Below, piece after piece: positions 46,801-54,750 of a stretch of DNA of 64,000 nt. The stretch comes from Coneutiohabitans thermophilus (GTDB taxonomy: Bacteria; Zhuqueibacterota; Zhuqueibacteria; Zhuqueibacterales; Zhuqueibacteraceae). Location: positions 1 to 64,000 of the forward strand of contig JAPDQY010000004.1 in the NCBI GenBank assembly GCA_034505235.1, read 5' to 3'. The notes under the pieces were generated by a model. That model saw nothing but the letters and a program-made list of their open reading frames with translations, was not told where the DNA came from and did no database searches. Numbering within the stretch: position 1 is the first letter of the stretch; each line of letters begins with the position of its first letter. A program made the translations under genes and the position numbers.

Positions 46801-47084
46801 AACTCATACCGCAAAGCCGTCAGATTGCCCAGCGTACGGCCGGGCACCACGCCCCAAATTTTCTCGAAATCCGCCTTGTCCTGGCCGGGCGTGACGGTGT
46901 TGGTGGTGAATTTGAGTGAACCCGTGCCGGAACGCGGCTGATCACCGGTAATCGCCACCGTCGCGTCCGCTCTCACGTTCGCCGGCCCCCAGCCATTGAG
47001 ATTGACGGGGGTTACGATTTGCGCGTAGGCAGACAAGGTCACCGCGCAGGCTAAACCGACCGACAAAACAAATACCTTCTTCAT
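43887..47084 (-). CDS. Secreted right-handed beta-helix protein with sorting domain
   Basis: A 1065-residue exported protein. The signal peptide is MKKVFVLSVGLACAVTLSAYAQ. An N-terminal jelly-roll-like region (about 25-230) is followed by CYVDAVLGNDANGGTNPTTDAKKTIQNAVNTV, the classic start of a parallel beta-helix, and many short repeats with the NxV/NxI ladder pattern (for example ATIRNNEIAGYQKGGIVVSN, NGIQVSAGATATLTRNTVSG), about 260-660. A second beta-rich domain (about 680-930; GDIHSNGKIDFM, SYNVVTMNGWSTLKLSSG) and the sorting domain (YELAQNYPNPFNPGT ... SWDGRDQTGQTMATGIYLYRL) complete it. The start at 47084 has GGAGG at 6-nt spacing; an ATG six bases earlier is too close. It may bind or cleave a polysaccharide, but no catalytic residues can be named. 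Confidence 0.88.
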   Translation of the reverse strand: MKKVFVLSVGLACAVTLSAYAQIVTPVNLNGWGPANVRADATVAITGDQPRSGTGSLKFTTNTVTPGQDKADFEKIWGVVPGRTLGNLTALRYEFYRDASSTTGGHLAAVLRLYYYNAITGESGLLIWEPVYNGYGTLTTNVWYSADIFTGNFWMRAFGPGRTIDDYNVSLAEWMANTDEEGTPIDDDADADVPHVLNPGVYITGVNVGVGSGWGATFLGYVDNVELEWGSDVEVANFELPPPCTTDCYVDAVLGNDANGGTNPTTDAKKTIQNAVNTVNVGGNVHVASGTYVEQVTITKSLHLLGAGAPTTIVKAPATIPAASNPASTVIDVNGAGVSAEITGFTVSGPGPTGCGSIGAGIFVRGNAHADIHHNKVLDIRDNPISGCQNGIGILVGRASFATSGTATIRNNEIAGYQKGGIVVSNVGSNATIEDNTVTGAGAVNFIAQNGIQVSAGATATLTRNTVSGHSYPPFSYVATGMLLYGSNVDTDDNTLSENQVGIYHINGSGTHQSNSVSATAAGTNSPGFWGIVVDPGTVVRTQPSPFEDGSASTSLGKGGRGSTLAATYTYLLDQNVVNSDGSAGGVGVEADALGSDVVNFTATGNTVSNWEYGIYLYKDAGATLNANIIDCNKIYGNTAYGLYNSTGVEANAVGNWWGAANGPGGSGPGSGDAVSTEVNFAPWGTDANCGGLLYHNYVFLADYVSIERSKQVPSKGDIHSNGKIDFMRGDPTVFEGNLTAVGNINIGKENTIDGYAHAAGTVTVHATSTVLDGVLSGAAISAQPIPAMSYSAGGPSVTVPQNGTVTLAPGSYNVVTMNGWSTLKLSSGDYYLNQLKYVGEESVIEIDVSNGPVIVNVVSSLQLGKDIAIQIVPDGEAGSTKVVFNTLQTTTMTIGKEAYVLGSINAPSATVVLSNNSQFRGGLCAKAIQVKRDVFFLHHFSSGTLPGPGDLPKPHDSESEETAAVVTQYELAQNYPNPFNPGTVIKFALPQVGRVQLHIYNSTGQLVRTLVDGEMAQGWHELSWDGRDQTGQTMATGIYLYRLTAQDASGGTLFSETRRMIMVK

Positions 47085-48498
47085 GGTCATCCTCCAGCAT
47101 AAAGCCGTTGAAATAGACAGAACCCCGAGGACCCCAGCAGTCAAAACAACTGCCCGACAATCTCTGTCGTTTGCGGCTTCTTTTGTCGCAATCAGTATTC
47201 AACTTGGTCGGGAATTCGCCGAGGTTCGACCTGTGACATTAAAACACTGCCCGGTTTAAGAGGAACTGGTATCACCTCCTTCAGTAAATTGTCCGAACCA
47301 TTGCCCATTGGCCGGGACATGCCCCTGCCGAAAGGAAATGGCCGGCAATGCCTCCCCTTGGCCGCGGAACCGCGGCCCTCACATCACGATTTGCCCAGAT
47401 GACAAGGTGATTCGTCGAGGTTTATGTGACAGCGGGGGATTGTACGGTTGCCCCCTCAATTCGCGAAAGAAGGACTGTGGCGCAGCGTTTGAGAGTGGGA
47501 ATGGCTGCCGCAGCGCATGTTTGTTCTTGAATGCGATGGGTTGCGGACCGGGGGAAGCAGCTTTGCCATCCCCTCGTTCTCAAACAGCCCAAAGCCGTCT
47601 GTAAACCGTGCTCTTGGTGATATGTTTGATTGGAATCTGGAATGTGTGAATCACAATGGTGGGAGTACCCTGCCAGGAAAGGCTTTTCCTTGGCGCTTCC
47701 ACTACAGCCCTTGGTGCGACGCTGGTGCCGGTTGCCTCCACCCCGGCGTTTCATAATCGGGAAGCCGGCGGCCAACCTCACCTGTCCCTCATCGCGACAC
47801 CAGAAACTACGGTCATATGCATCCACGTGCGGAGAAAATTCCCCTTTTAACCAGCGTCAGTCCGGCGGGGCAGGCTTGCGAGCACCTGCTTCGGCAGCGG
47901 TTTGCCATTGCAACAAAATTCCCGCGGTCTTGTCGGCGTTGCCAACATGAGAGACCCGGCTCAGACGGGGTTGAAACATTTTCAGCCAGACACTCACAGG
48001 GCGGTCAGAGCCGCAAGCAAACCCGTCAACCGCGAAGCCGCAAGGAGCGCGAAGCATTCCTTTGTGCTTTTCATGCTTTGCGATCGATCATGCGTTGCGA
48101 TTACTCATCATTCGCTGTATGCCTTCTTTCATTGGTTTGACGTTCCAGTTCAAGAAGAACCCAGGATGGCAGGCGCATCATTTCAAGCAGGGCAGTAGTT
48201 GGGCTTCGTGTATTTGTAACAGTTTTTGGTACAACCTTCGACGAGCCGGTCAATGCGGTAGCCGGCAGCAATCTGCCGGCCGTCATATGGAGTCAGTGGC
48301 GATCCTTCGCAATCCACTCGTAAACCGCGCTCGCGTAGTTTTCAAGCATAACTTTGTTGGCAGGTCGACCTCAACGCGTGAAGCCAGCCATGCCATTCTC
48401 TTTGTGCTCTTGGCGCGCTTGGCGGTTCAAAAAATCTTCGCGATTGTGATGGTTTTTCCAGGGCAATATTAAATAAGGCGATTTCCCCGGTTTCCCCC
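47085..48498. other. Gene-poor 1.4-kb region with a degenerate inverted repeat pair
   Basis: No ORF in this stretch has coding character. AACCGCGAAGCCGCAAGGAG (near 48028-48047) and, inverted near 48384-48433, CTTTGTGCTCTTGGCGCGC share the words of the common 'CGCAAAGGCGC' intergenic repeats and may bound a small decayed element of about 400 bp. Several TTTG/CAAA-rich segments are AT-richer than the genes. The first 100 bp hold the leader of the beta-helix gene. Confidence 0.5.
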
Positions 48499-50217
48499 TC
48501 AAAAAGTATGGGTCAAATCGACGGAGAAAAGCGTGTGGCGTGAATCATTCGCCTCCCGCCCCCGGCTGATCTCATTGTCAAAATTCATGATGGCGCCGAG
48601 CTGCCAGCGGGGGGCCAGCGTCCAGGAAAGGAAAAACAGCAGCGAATGGATGTTGCGGTCGGAATAGGAATTGGAAATGATCAAATTGCTGGAAGTGACG
48701 TTTGGATAAGTCCGGATTTCGAAGGCATTGCTGCAGCTCAGGAGAATGCCTGAGGTGGTCAGCAAATCCACGCCGAGGGTGAGACCGTGGCTGTAGTAAT
48801 CTTCAAAAATCAGAAAGCCTTCGCCCGCCGTGGCCGCGGGGCTGCGCTCGTGCCGGCGCAACAGGAAGAGATAGCCGGCGCTGGCCTGCCAATTCGCCAG
48901 CAGCTTGAACTGAAACTGCGGGTTGCAACGCAAGTCAAAAAAGTCGGGAGTGAATTGATTATCCAGTTCTGCGGGGTATCGCCGCAGAGAGAATTCGCCT
49001 TCCAGCCGCAGTGCCGCGGTACGGCCGGTGGCCAGCCGCAGATCGGCGCGCAGATACTCTTCGCTATGGGTGTTTTCGAAGGTGCTGTCCGACAAGCCGC
49101 GCGGGTAGAGGCGCCGGCGCCAGAGATTTTGCAAAAAAAGCGAGGAGCCGCCGGCGGCGGTGTGGAAGAATGAGCCTTCCAGCCGGTGTTCGAAGTAATT
49201 GTATTCATCGAAGGAGAGATGGCTGCGTGTCAGATAGCTGTAGCGCGCGCGGGCACGCGTGCTGATCCCGGCGGAAAAGACCCCCGCGAGTCCGGTTTCG
49301 TTTTGTGAATAGTTGCGCGACAGTTCGTCTTCGCGGGCATAGCGCCGCATGCGCCATTCATTTTCCAGCTCGAGTTTGACCCGTCGGCTGAGCGTGGCGT
49401 GTAGCAGCACCTTGGCGTTGTTTTGCCAGTAACGCAGGTCAAAATCGCGCAAATAGCGCGTGGTTTCAAAACGGTTTTCCAGGCGCATCTGCAGTGCCGT
49501 GCCCAATGCCTGCTGCCCGCGCAGCTCGATTTCGCCGCTGTTGTAGTCGCGGCTGAGTTTGAGCAACGCCGACATCAGCAGGGGCACCTGGCTCCCGTTG
49601 GAGCGACTCACGCCCAGCCGCAGCCCGCCATAGGGATTGCCCGTGTTTTGCACAAACAGACTCTCGTCCCGGGCATAGCCGATTTCAAATTCCTGGCGCC
49701 AAAAGTCCACGCCTGCCAGTGCCTGCGGCTGCCACCGCCACGCGATCTTGTCCTCTTTTCCCCCGGCCTTCTCCTTTGGTTGCCCTTTTGCCTCTTTGGC
49801 TGACTGCGCCCTTGCTTTGTTGCCCTTTGGTTTATCAGACTCCGGGGCAGGAAAGGGAAAGATGAGATCCGCCGCCACCTCCAGCAGCAGCTTGGCGGTT
49901 ATCCAATCGGCTTGTGCGGCAAAAGATTCGGCATCCCGCAACAGGCTGCTTACCTGCTTCCGCAGGTCGGCCGTTGCCTCGGGATGATTTCGCATCAGCC
50001 AGCGCTGCAAGCGCAACCGGGAGATTTCATAGTCGGCGGCCTCACTCCACGCGGCCAGCGCCGAGTCTGCAGCCGAAGTCAGGGTGGAATCTGTCGGGCT
50101 TGCTGGGGAATATCCGGTTTGGGCATGTGCCGCGACGCCCGAAAGTATGCCGGCGGCGCAGCAGGCAGGCAGCAGGATCCAATGGCGAAATCTGTCAGCA
50201 CAAGGAGGCTGTATCAC
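48499..50217 (-). CDS. Outer-membrane beta-barrel protein, unknown
   Basis: A 572-residue exported protein. A signal peptide (about 12-33, ending AAHAQ) is followed by a helical region (about 45-120) and a Lys/Glu/Ala-rich linker (about 128-155), then about 400 residues of alternating hydrophobic strands with aromatic girdles (FETTRYLRDFDLRYWQNNA, FEHRLEGSFFHTAAGG), ending in THTF, the C-terminal aromatic typical of an outer-membrane barrel. No ligand or function can be inferred. The start is a GTG at 50217; GGAAAG lies upstream. Confidence 0.72.
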   Translation of the reverse strand: MIQPPCADRFRHWILLPACCAAGILSGVAAHAQTGYSPASPTDSTLTSAADSALAAWSEAADYEISRLRLQRWLMRNHPEATADLRKQVSSLLRDAESFAAQADWITAKLLLEVAADLIFPFPAPESDKPKGNKARAQSAKEAKGQPKEKAGGKEDKIAWRWQPQALAGVDFWRQEFEIGYARDESLFVQNTGNPYGGLRLGVSRSNGSQVPLLMSALLKLSRDYNSGEIELRGQQALGTALQMRLENRFETTRYLRDFDLRYWQNNAKVLLHATLSRRVKLELENEWRMRRYAREDELSRNYSQNETGLAGVFSAGISTRARARYSYLTRSHLSFDEYNYFEHRLEGSFFHTAAGGSSLFLQNLWRRRLYPRGLSDSTFENTHSEEYLRADLRLATGRTAALRLEGEFSLRRYPAELDNQFTPDFFDLRCNPQFQFKLLANWQASAGYLFLLRRHERSPAATAGEGFLIFEDYYSHGLTLGVDLLTTSGILLSCSNAFEIRTYPNVTSSNLIISNSYSDRNIHSLLFFLSWTLAPRWQLGAIMNFDNEISRGREANDSRHTLFSVDLTHTF

Positions 50218-50323
50218 GACACATGCTTTCCGCAGACAAGTTCATCTTCAGCAAACCGGAAGCCAGAAGGTGACGGCCATAAGCACAGAAGACCCCGGAC
50301 GAGGGCGCGACGATTTCTGATGA

Positions 50324-50791
50324 TCACGCCACCCCTCCTTCTGTCTGGCTGCGCAGCCGTTCGATTTGCTGCACCGCGAGGCGGTCGACCCGCTCGTTGA
50401 ACGCATGGCCGGCATGGCCGCGCACTTTGCGCCAGGTCACTTCATGTTGGTTTACAAGCTGGTCAAGCTGCTGCCACAAGTCGGCGTTGGGTACCGGATC
50501 GCGTTTGTGCGGGCCGCGTTTCCAGCCGTTGTGCCTCCAGTTTGCCAGCCAGCCTTTGGTAAAACTGTCGATGAGATAGCTGCTGTCCGAGTAGATGATC
50601 ACCCGGCATGGCCGCTTGAGTCGCTTGAGTGCTTCGATGACCGCGGTCAGTTCCATGCGATTGTTGGTGGTGGCGGTGGCGTGGCCGGCAATCTCCTTTT
50701 CATGCCCCGCGTATTTCAGGATGGCAGCCCAGCCCCCCGGCCCGGGATTCCCGGAGCAGGCGCCATCGGTGTAGATTTCAACTGTGTCCAT
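50324..50791 (-). CDS. rnhA: Ribonuclease HI
   Basis: A 155-residue RNase H that cuts RNA in RNA-DNA hybrids. The catalytic carboxylates are in EIYTDGACSGNPGPGGW (Asp near residue 9), NNRMELTAVIEAL (Glu), YSDSSYLIDS (Asp) and NERVDRLA (Asp); the KGWLANWRHNGWKRG handle loop is present. Length from this ATG equals E. coli RNase HI; an ATG ten codons upstream (50821) is the alternative. It follows the peroxiredoxin gene on the same strand. Confidence 0.93.
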   Translation of the reverse strand: MDTVEIYTDGACSGNPGPGGWAAILKYAGHEKEIAGHATATTNNRMELTAVIEALKRLKRPCRVIIYSDSSYLIDSFTKGWLANWRHNGWKRGPHKRDPVPNADLWQQLDQLVNQHEVTWRKVRGHAGHAFNERVDRLAVQQIERLRSQTEGGVA

Positions 50792-50954
50792 GCCGGTGCG
50801 CGGCGGAACAGAAGGGTTCATAAGAGCTGAAAAGTGAGATGGGAAACGGGCGGCATCGGGTTGCAAAAAATCACGGGATGAATGGAACCGGCAGGGTTTC
50901 CAAACCAGCAGGCCGGCCTGCCGTTCCCGCCCCTGCCGCGGCCGCCGGTTTGCG

Positions 50955-51437
50955 TCACGTCTTTTCTGCGGCCTCGCGCAAAGTGGCCAGCGCCTCGGTG
51001 GCGCTGGCATTGGCTGCAACGCCGTAGTGGGCGGCAAGAATCCGTCCGTCTTCGTCTATCACAAAATGGCTGCGGCGCAAACCCGAGAAGAGAAAGCGGC
51101 GCAGCGATTTCTTGTCCAGCACGCCATAGGCTTCGGCGATGCGATAGTCGGGATCGACCAGCAAGGTGAACGGCAGGTTGTATTTGGTTTTGAATTTCAC
51201 ATGGCTGTCCCAGCCATCCGCGCTTACGCCCAGCACCACCGCATTTTGCGCTTCGATCTCGAGGCGGTGATCGCGAAAGCCGCATGCCTGCACTGTTCAG
51301 CCGGGGGTGTCGTCCTTGGGATAGAAATAAAGCACCACGCGCTGGCCGCGAAAATCGCTGAGCTTGACGCGGGTTTGGGCGTCGGTCAGCGCTTCGAACT
51401 CCGGGGCGGGGTCGCCGGGTTGCAAGTGATTACTCAC
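50955..51437 (-). CDS. bcp: Bcp-type peroxiredoxin, probable selenoprotein (in-frame UGA at residue 47)
   Basis: A 160-residue thiol peroxidase of the BCP/AhpC-TSA family, interrupted by one UGA (51297-51299) exactly at the peroxidatic position: the frame reads YFYPKDDTPG-UGA-TVQACGFRDHR, where the family has TPGCT. The resolving Cys52 stays in the conserved C-x4-C position. The N-terminal part (LQPGDPAPEFEALTDAQTRVKLSDFRGQRVVLYF) and the C-terminal part (VVLGVSADGWDSHVKFKTKYNLPFTLLVDPDY ... RSHFVIDEDGRI) are both intact, and there are no other stops, arguing against a pseudogene. The GTG start at 51437 has GGAGGA upstream. A short hairpin lies just after the UGA. Conventional prediction would report only 51293-50955. 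Reading UGA as selenocysteine is an inference; the selenocysteine machinery is not in this window. Confidence 0.82.
51267..51299 (-). promoter_or_regulatory. Candidate bacterial SECIS hairpin after the UGA
   Basis: On the coding strand, starting 3 nt after the UGA (51297-51299): GTG (51291-51293) can pair with CAC (51267-51269), and ATGCG (51281-51285) with CGCxAT (51270-51275, one bulge), leaving a five-base loop GCTTT that begins with G, 16 nt after the UGA. The distance and the G in the loop fit the loose rules for bacterial SECIS elements. The stem is short and imperfect. Confidence 0.5.
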
Positions 51438-51546
51438 GTTCTCCTCCAAAATCTGCATGCGAAACGCCGTGGATTTTGCTATCTTGACCGGGCTAATTTA
51501 GCACGCAATCGGGAAAACCCCAAGCTGAATTTGCGGACGCCACCAA

Positions 51547-52407
51547 ATGACCACGCCCCTGCTCGATCCCGCGCGACACCGGGAAAGTGTGAGACACTTC
51601 CGCGCGCATTTTCATCTCGCCGTTGCACCGCCGAGCCGGGCATACCTGCGCGAGCTGCTTGGCCATTTCGGCAATCTGCCATATGAAAATTTGAGCAAGA
51701 TCATCAAATTCAACCGCTATGGCGGAGACTTCGAAAAGCGGCTGCGCCTGCCGGAGGAGGTGATGCAAGATCACGCCCGCTGGCGACTGGGCGGCACCTG
51801 TTTTTCTCTGACCTTCTTTCTGCACACGATTCTCTGGCACAGTGGTTTTGCCAGTTACATCGTGATGGCGGACATGCGCGCCGGCCCCAATCTGCACTGC
51901 GCTTTGATCGTGTTCGTCGACGGCATCAAGTATTTGGTGGACCCGGGCTATGTGCTGCGTGTACCGATGGCGCTCGATCCCGCCAGGCCGCGCCTCTACT
52001 ACAATGACTTCACCGGCGTGGAGTTGCGTCTGCTGCCCCCCGCAGCCGGTTATGATCTCTTCACTTTTAATCGCCAGGAAGTGAAGTGGCGCTACCGCTT
52101 TGACGACCGGCCCACGCCGCTGCCGGAGTTTCTCGCACACTGGCAGGCTTCCTTTCACCGCAACAGCATGCATGGTCTGTGCCTCACACGGGTGCAGGAC
52201 GACGAGCTGATCTTCATTCACAAGGAGCATCTGCGCATCACTTCCATGACCGGCAAACGCAACGTCAACCTCAAACGCAACTATCACGCCGTGATTCATG
52301 AGCTGTTCGGGATCGCGCCGGAATTGGTGGAGCAAGCCCGGGCCGCGCTGCAGGCCAACCTGCAACGCGAGCGGGAGACCGGCATTTTTCTGCCATCACA
52401 GCAATGA
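51547..52407 (+). CDS. Arylamine N-acetyltransferase-family protein
   Basis: A 286-residue enzyme of the NAT family, which acetylates arylamines or hydrazines from acetyl-CoA, or acts on polyketide/rifamycin-type substrates. The catalytic triad is present: Cys85 in LGGTCFSLTFF, His117 in NLHCALIVF, Asp132 in LVDPGY. The N-terminal FGNLPYENLSKIIKF is the family opening. It is divergent from the peroxiredoxin gene (109-bp gap) and has no clear ribosome binding site. The physiological substrate is unknown. Confidence 0.87.
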   Translation: MTTPLLDPARHRESVRHFRAHFHLAVAPPSRAYLRELLGHFGNLPYENLSKIIKFNRYGGDFEKRLRLPEEVMQDHARWRLGGTCFSLTFFLHTILWHSGFASYIVMADMRAGPNLHCALIVFVDGIKYLVDPGYVLRVPMALDPARPRLYYNDFTGVELRLLPPAAGYDLFTFNRQEVKWRYRFDDRPTPLPEFLAHWQASFHRNSMHGLCLTRVQDDELIFIHKEHLRITSMTGKRNVNLKRNYHAVIHELFGIAPELVEQARAALQANLQRERETGIFLPSQQ

Positions 52408-52508
52408 CCCGGGCCAACGGCCAGCCCGAGAGGCTGGCATCAGGGTGGGAAGGAAGGAGCTCGGAAAGCAGGAGCAGGGCGGGAAACGGTCAGGCCCAAA
52501 ATAAATTT

Positions 52509-52556
52509 CCCTTCTCACGGCAGTGGCAAACCGGGTTGCCACTGCCACGCGAAGGG
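52509..52556. terminator. Long stem-loop between convergent genes
   Basis: GGCAGTGGCAA (52519-52529) pairs perfectly with TTGCCACTGCC (52536-52546); outer arms CCCTTC (52509-52514) and GAAGGG (52551-52556) extend the stem across a 4x4 internal loop. It has no long U tract on the plus strand; on the minus strand an AAATTTATTTT segment follows. It probably ends one or both of the converging transcripts. Confidence 0.65.
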
Positions 52557-52642
52557 AGGGTAGAGAGATGAAAAGGTATAGATCCTTTTCAGCCTATTAG
52601 ACTCCGAATCGGCGACGAAGTTCACATAAATTTTAAAAAATT

Positions 52643-53953
52643 TCAGTCGGCGGCTGTTTTGTTTGCCGAAAGCAAGTGCGAAAGCCCGGCGGACAGCTCC
52701 TCGCGGGTAATCGGCTTCTTCAAATCGATCTCAAAAAGCTGGTGGCTGCCAGTTCGGTTCGAGGTGAAGAGAATCTTGCTGCCATACCGTTGCAGAGCGG
52801 GGAAGGTATCCCTTGCGGGATGCGACGTCAGGCGTTCGGTTTGCCGCGAGTCCAGATGATGCAGATAGAGATCGAAGTTGTTTTGATTCTTCTCGAAATA
52901 AACCAGCCACTTGCCGTCTTCCGAGCACTGCGGGCTGCCCTTTGGCCCACCCTCAAAAAGCAGGCGGTGGCCGTTTGTTTCCCGCACACCCTGCTCGTAA
53001 ATTTCGAAATCACCGTTGACATTGTTGATGTAGTAAATCACCTCGCCGGTGTGATTCACAAAGGGTGCAGACTTGTCGCCGAACCCGTGGGTGAAGCGCT
53101 TGATGGAGGAATCGGCGAAGTCATAAATGAACAGATCGCTTTGGCGGCCGCCGTACTCGAGATCGCGCTGGTCATCACGGTCTGAGACGAAAACCAGCCA
53201 GCCGCCCTTGGGAGAGTGCACCGGGTTCCAGTTGTCGTGTTGATTGGCGACCAGGCGTTTGACCCGGCTGCCGTCCGCGGCATGCATCTGATAAATGCCG
53301 CGCTGCTTCTCACCCGCGTTTTTTTTGTCCCCGGCCCCGCGCGTGCTGGCAAAGACGATCAGCCGGCCATCCGGTGAAAAATCGGGTGACAGGTCATCGC
53401 CCGGATCATAAGTAAGACGCACCGCGTTGCCGCCTGTCGCTGGCATGCGGTAGATTTCCCAATTGCCATCGCGATTGGATTGAAAGACAATTTCATTGCC
53501 GGCGAGGGAATAGCGGCCCTTGATGTTGTCACCCGGCCCGAAGGTGAGCTGGCGGGTCGAGTAGGGCATGCCCACAATCGCGGCAATCTGCGGCACGTAG
53601 GGCGCGGATTCCGGCGCGTTCAAAACATCCAGAAAACCGCTGAGCGCCACCGCTTGCCGGCCCTGGTGATAGAGGGCTGTCGCACGGCCAAACTTGGCCG
53701 GCAGCGAAGCCGGATGCTGCAGCAGCACGGAGTCGAATTGCGCCACCGCTTCTTCGAACTGTTTCTGTTGGAGAAGTTCTTCGCCCAGCGCCAGCCGTGC
53801 CGCCACATCCGTGGGATGCTTCAGCACACGTTTGCGCAATGACGCAACCTCCTCCGCCTTGCCGACCGGTTGCACCGGCGCGCTCACTTGCCGGGCGCCG
53901 CCACCGCAACCAACGACGAACATTAAAGCCAGTAACAGCCATGTGGATTTCAT
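52643..53953 (-). CDS. Lipoprotein with TPR and TolB-like (PD40) repeats
   Basis: A 436-residue lipoprotein. The signal peptide ends in VVGC (Cys16). Two TPR-like units follow (RLALGEELLQQKQFEEAVAQFDSVLLQHPASLPAKFGRATALYHQGRQAVAL in segments, about 45-105). From about residue 125 comes a beta-propeller of WD40-like PD40 repeats with the signature SNRDGNWEIYRMPATGG, FSPDGRLIVFASTR, LVFVSDRDD and LFTSNRTGSHQLFEIDL. TolB-like propellers of this kind are common in outer-membrane and surface complexes of this bacterial group. GGAGG lies about 10 nt before the ATG. Ligand unknown. Confidence 0.85.
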   Translation of the reverse strand: MKSTWLLLALMFVVGCGGGARQVSAPVQPVGKAEEVASLRKRVLKHPTDVAARLALGEELLQQKQFEEAVAQFDSVLLQHPASLPAKFGRATALYHQGRQAVALSGFLDVLNAPESAPYVPQIAAIVGMPYSTRQLTFGPGDNIKGRYSLAGNEIVFQSNRDGNWEIYRMPATGGNAVRLTYDPGDDLSPDFSPDGRLIVFASTRGAGDKKNAGEKQRGIYQMHAADGSRVKRLVANQHDNWNPVHSPKGGWLVFVSDRDDQRDLEYGGRQSDLFIYDFADSSIKRFTHGFGDKSAPFVNHTGEVIYYINNVNGDFEIYEQGVRETNGHRLLFEGGPKGSPQCSEDGKWLVYFEKNQNNFDLYLHHLDSRQTERLTSHPARDTFPALQRYGSKILFTSNRTGSHQLFEIDLKKPITREELSAGLSHLLSANKTAAD

Positions 53954-54113
53954 GCAGACCTGCCTCCTGCAGTGGGTTGAGACCAAAACTCCAAACCCCG
54001 TTCGGCCAAGCTCACAACACAGCCCTATGATATACCCAACGTCGTTTTTTTTGCGGACTGTTGCACCGCATCAAAGCTGTTGCAACTTTGGGAAATTCGT
54101 TTAACTTCTTCAC

Positions 54114-54722
54114 ATGTCTGAATTCACTGCAGCGCAACGCCACCTTCGCCGCGCCGATCCGGTGCTGGCGCAGATCATCGACCGTCTTGGTGACTGCACC
54201 CTGCAGCCGGAGCGGCGGTACTTTGCCACACTGGTGGAAGCCATTTTATCCCAACAACTTTCGGTCAAGGCGGCTGCCACGATACACGCCCGCCTCAAAA
54301 ACCTGCTGCGCGGCCGGATCAACGCACAGGGCATTCTGCAGTTGACCGATGCACAAATTCGCGCGGCCGGCATCTCCCGCCAGAAGACGAGCTACTTGCG
54401 CGATCTTGCCGCCAAATGGCAGAACGGCCTGCTGCATGGCCGCCGGCTCGCACGCCTGAGCGATGAAGAAGTCATCGCCGCGCTCACCCGGGTGAAAGGC
54501 ATCGGTCGCTGGACCGCGGAAATGTTTCTCATCTTTTCACTCGGCCGTTTGGACGTGCTGCCGGTCGATGATCTCGGCTTCCGCCAGGCGGTCCAGCAAG
54601 CCTATCGCCTGCGCAAACTGCCCGACGCCAGGCGCCTGCAACAGCTCGCCGGGAAATGGCGTCCCTATCGCAGTGTGGCAACCTGGTATCTCTGGCAGAG
54701 CCTTGATAACAAACCCCGCTAG
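54114..54722 (+). CDS. DNA-3-methyladenine glycosylase II (AlkA-like)
   Basis: A 202-residue HhH-GPD glycosylase that removes alkylated bases. The helix-hairpin-helix is LTRVKGIGRWTAEMFLIFSLGRLDVLPVDDLGFR, with the catalytic Asp at about 153 (second D of PVDDLG) and the flanking segment FATLVEAILSQQLSVKAAATI near the N-terminus. The N-terminal TATA-like lobe of E. coli AlkA is missing, as in many short AlkA homologues. It is followed closely (28 bp) by a membrane-protein gene. Confidence 0.9.
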   Translation: MSEFTAAQRHLRRADPVLAQIIDRLGDCTLQPERRYFATLVEAILSQQLSVKAAATIHARLKNLLRGRINAQGILQLTDAQIRAAGISRQKTSYLRDLAAKWQNGLLHGRRLARLSDEEVIAALTRVKGIGRWTAEMFLIFSLGRLDVLPVDDLGFRQAVQQAYRLRKLPDARRLQQLAGKWRPYRSVATWYLWQSLDNKPR

Positions 54723-54750
54723 GCGTTCACCTTCAATTTGATCAAATTCA

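Noticed and set aside
43986..46919. 977-codon plus-strand ORF
   Set aside because: Antisense to the beta-helix protein, which has a signal peptide, sorting domain, ribosome binding site and terminator; the plus-strand translation is His/Gly/Ala-rich without domains.
47265..47285. ATCACCTCCTTC, which resembles the 3' end of 16S rRNA
   Set aside because: Only the last dozen bases match; there is no 16S sequence upstream. On the minus strand it reads as an unused ribosome-binding-like word.
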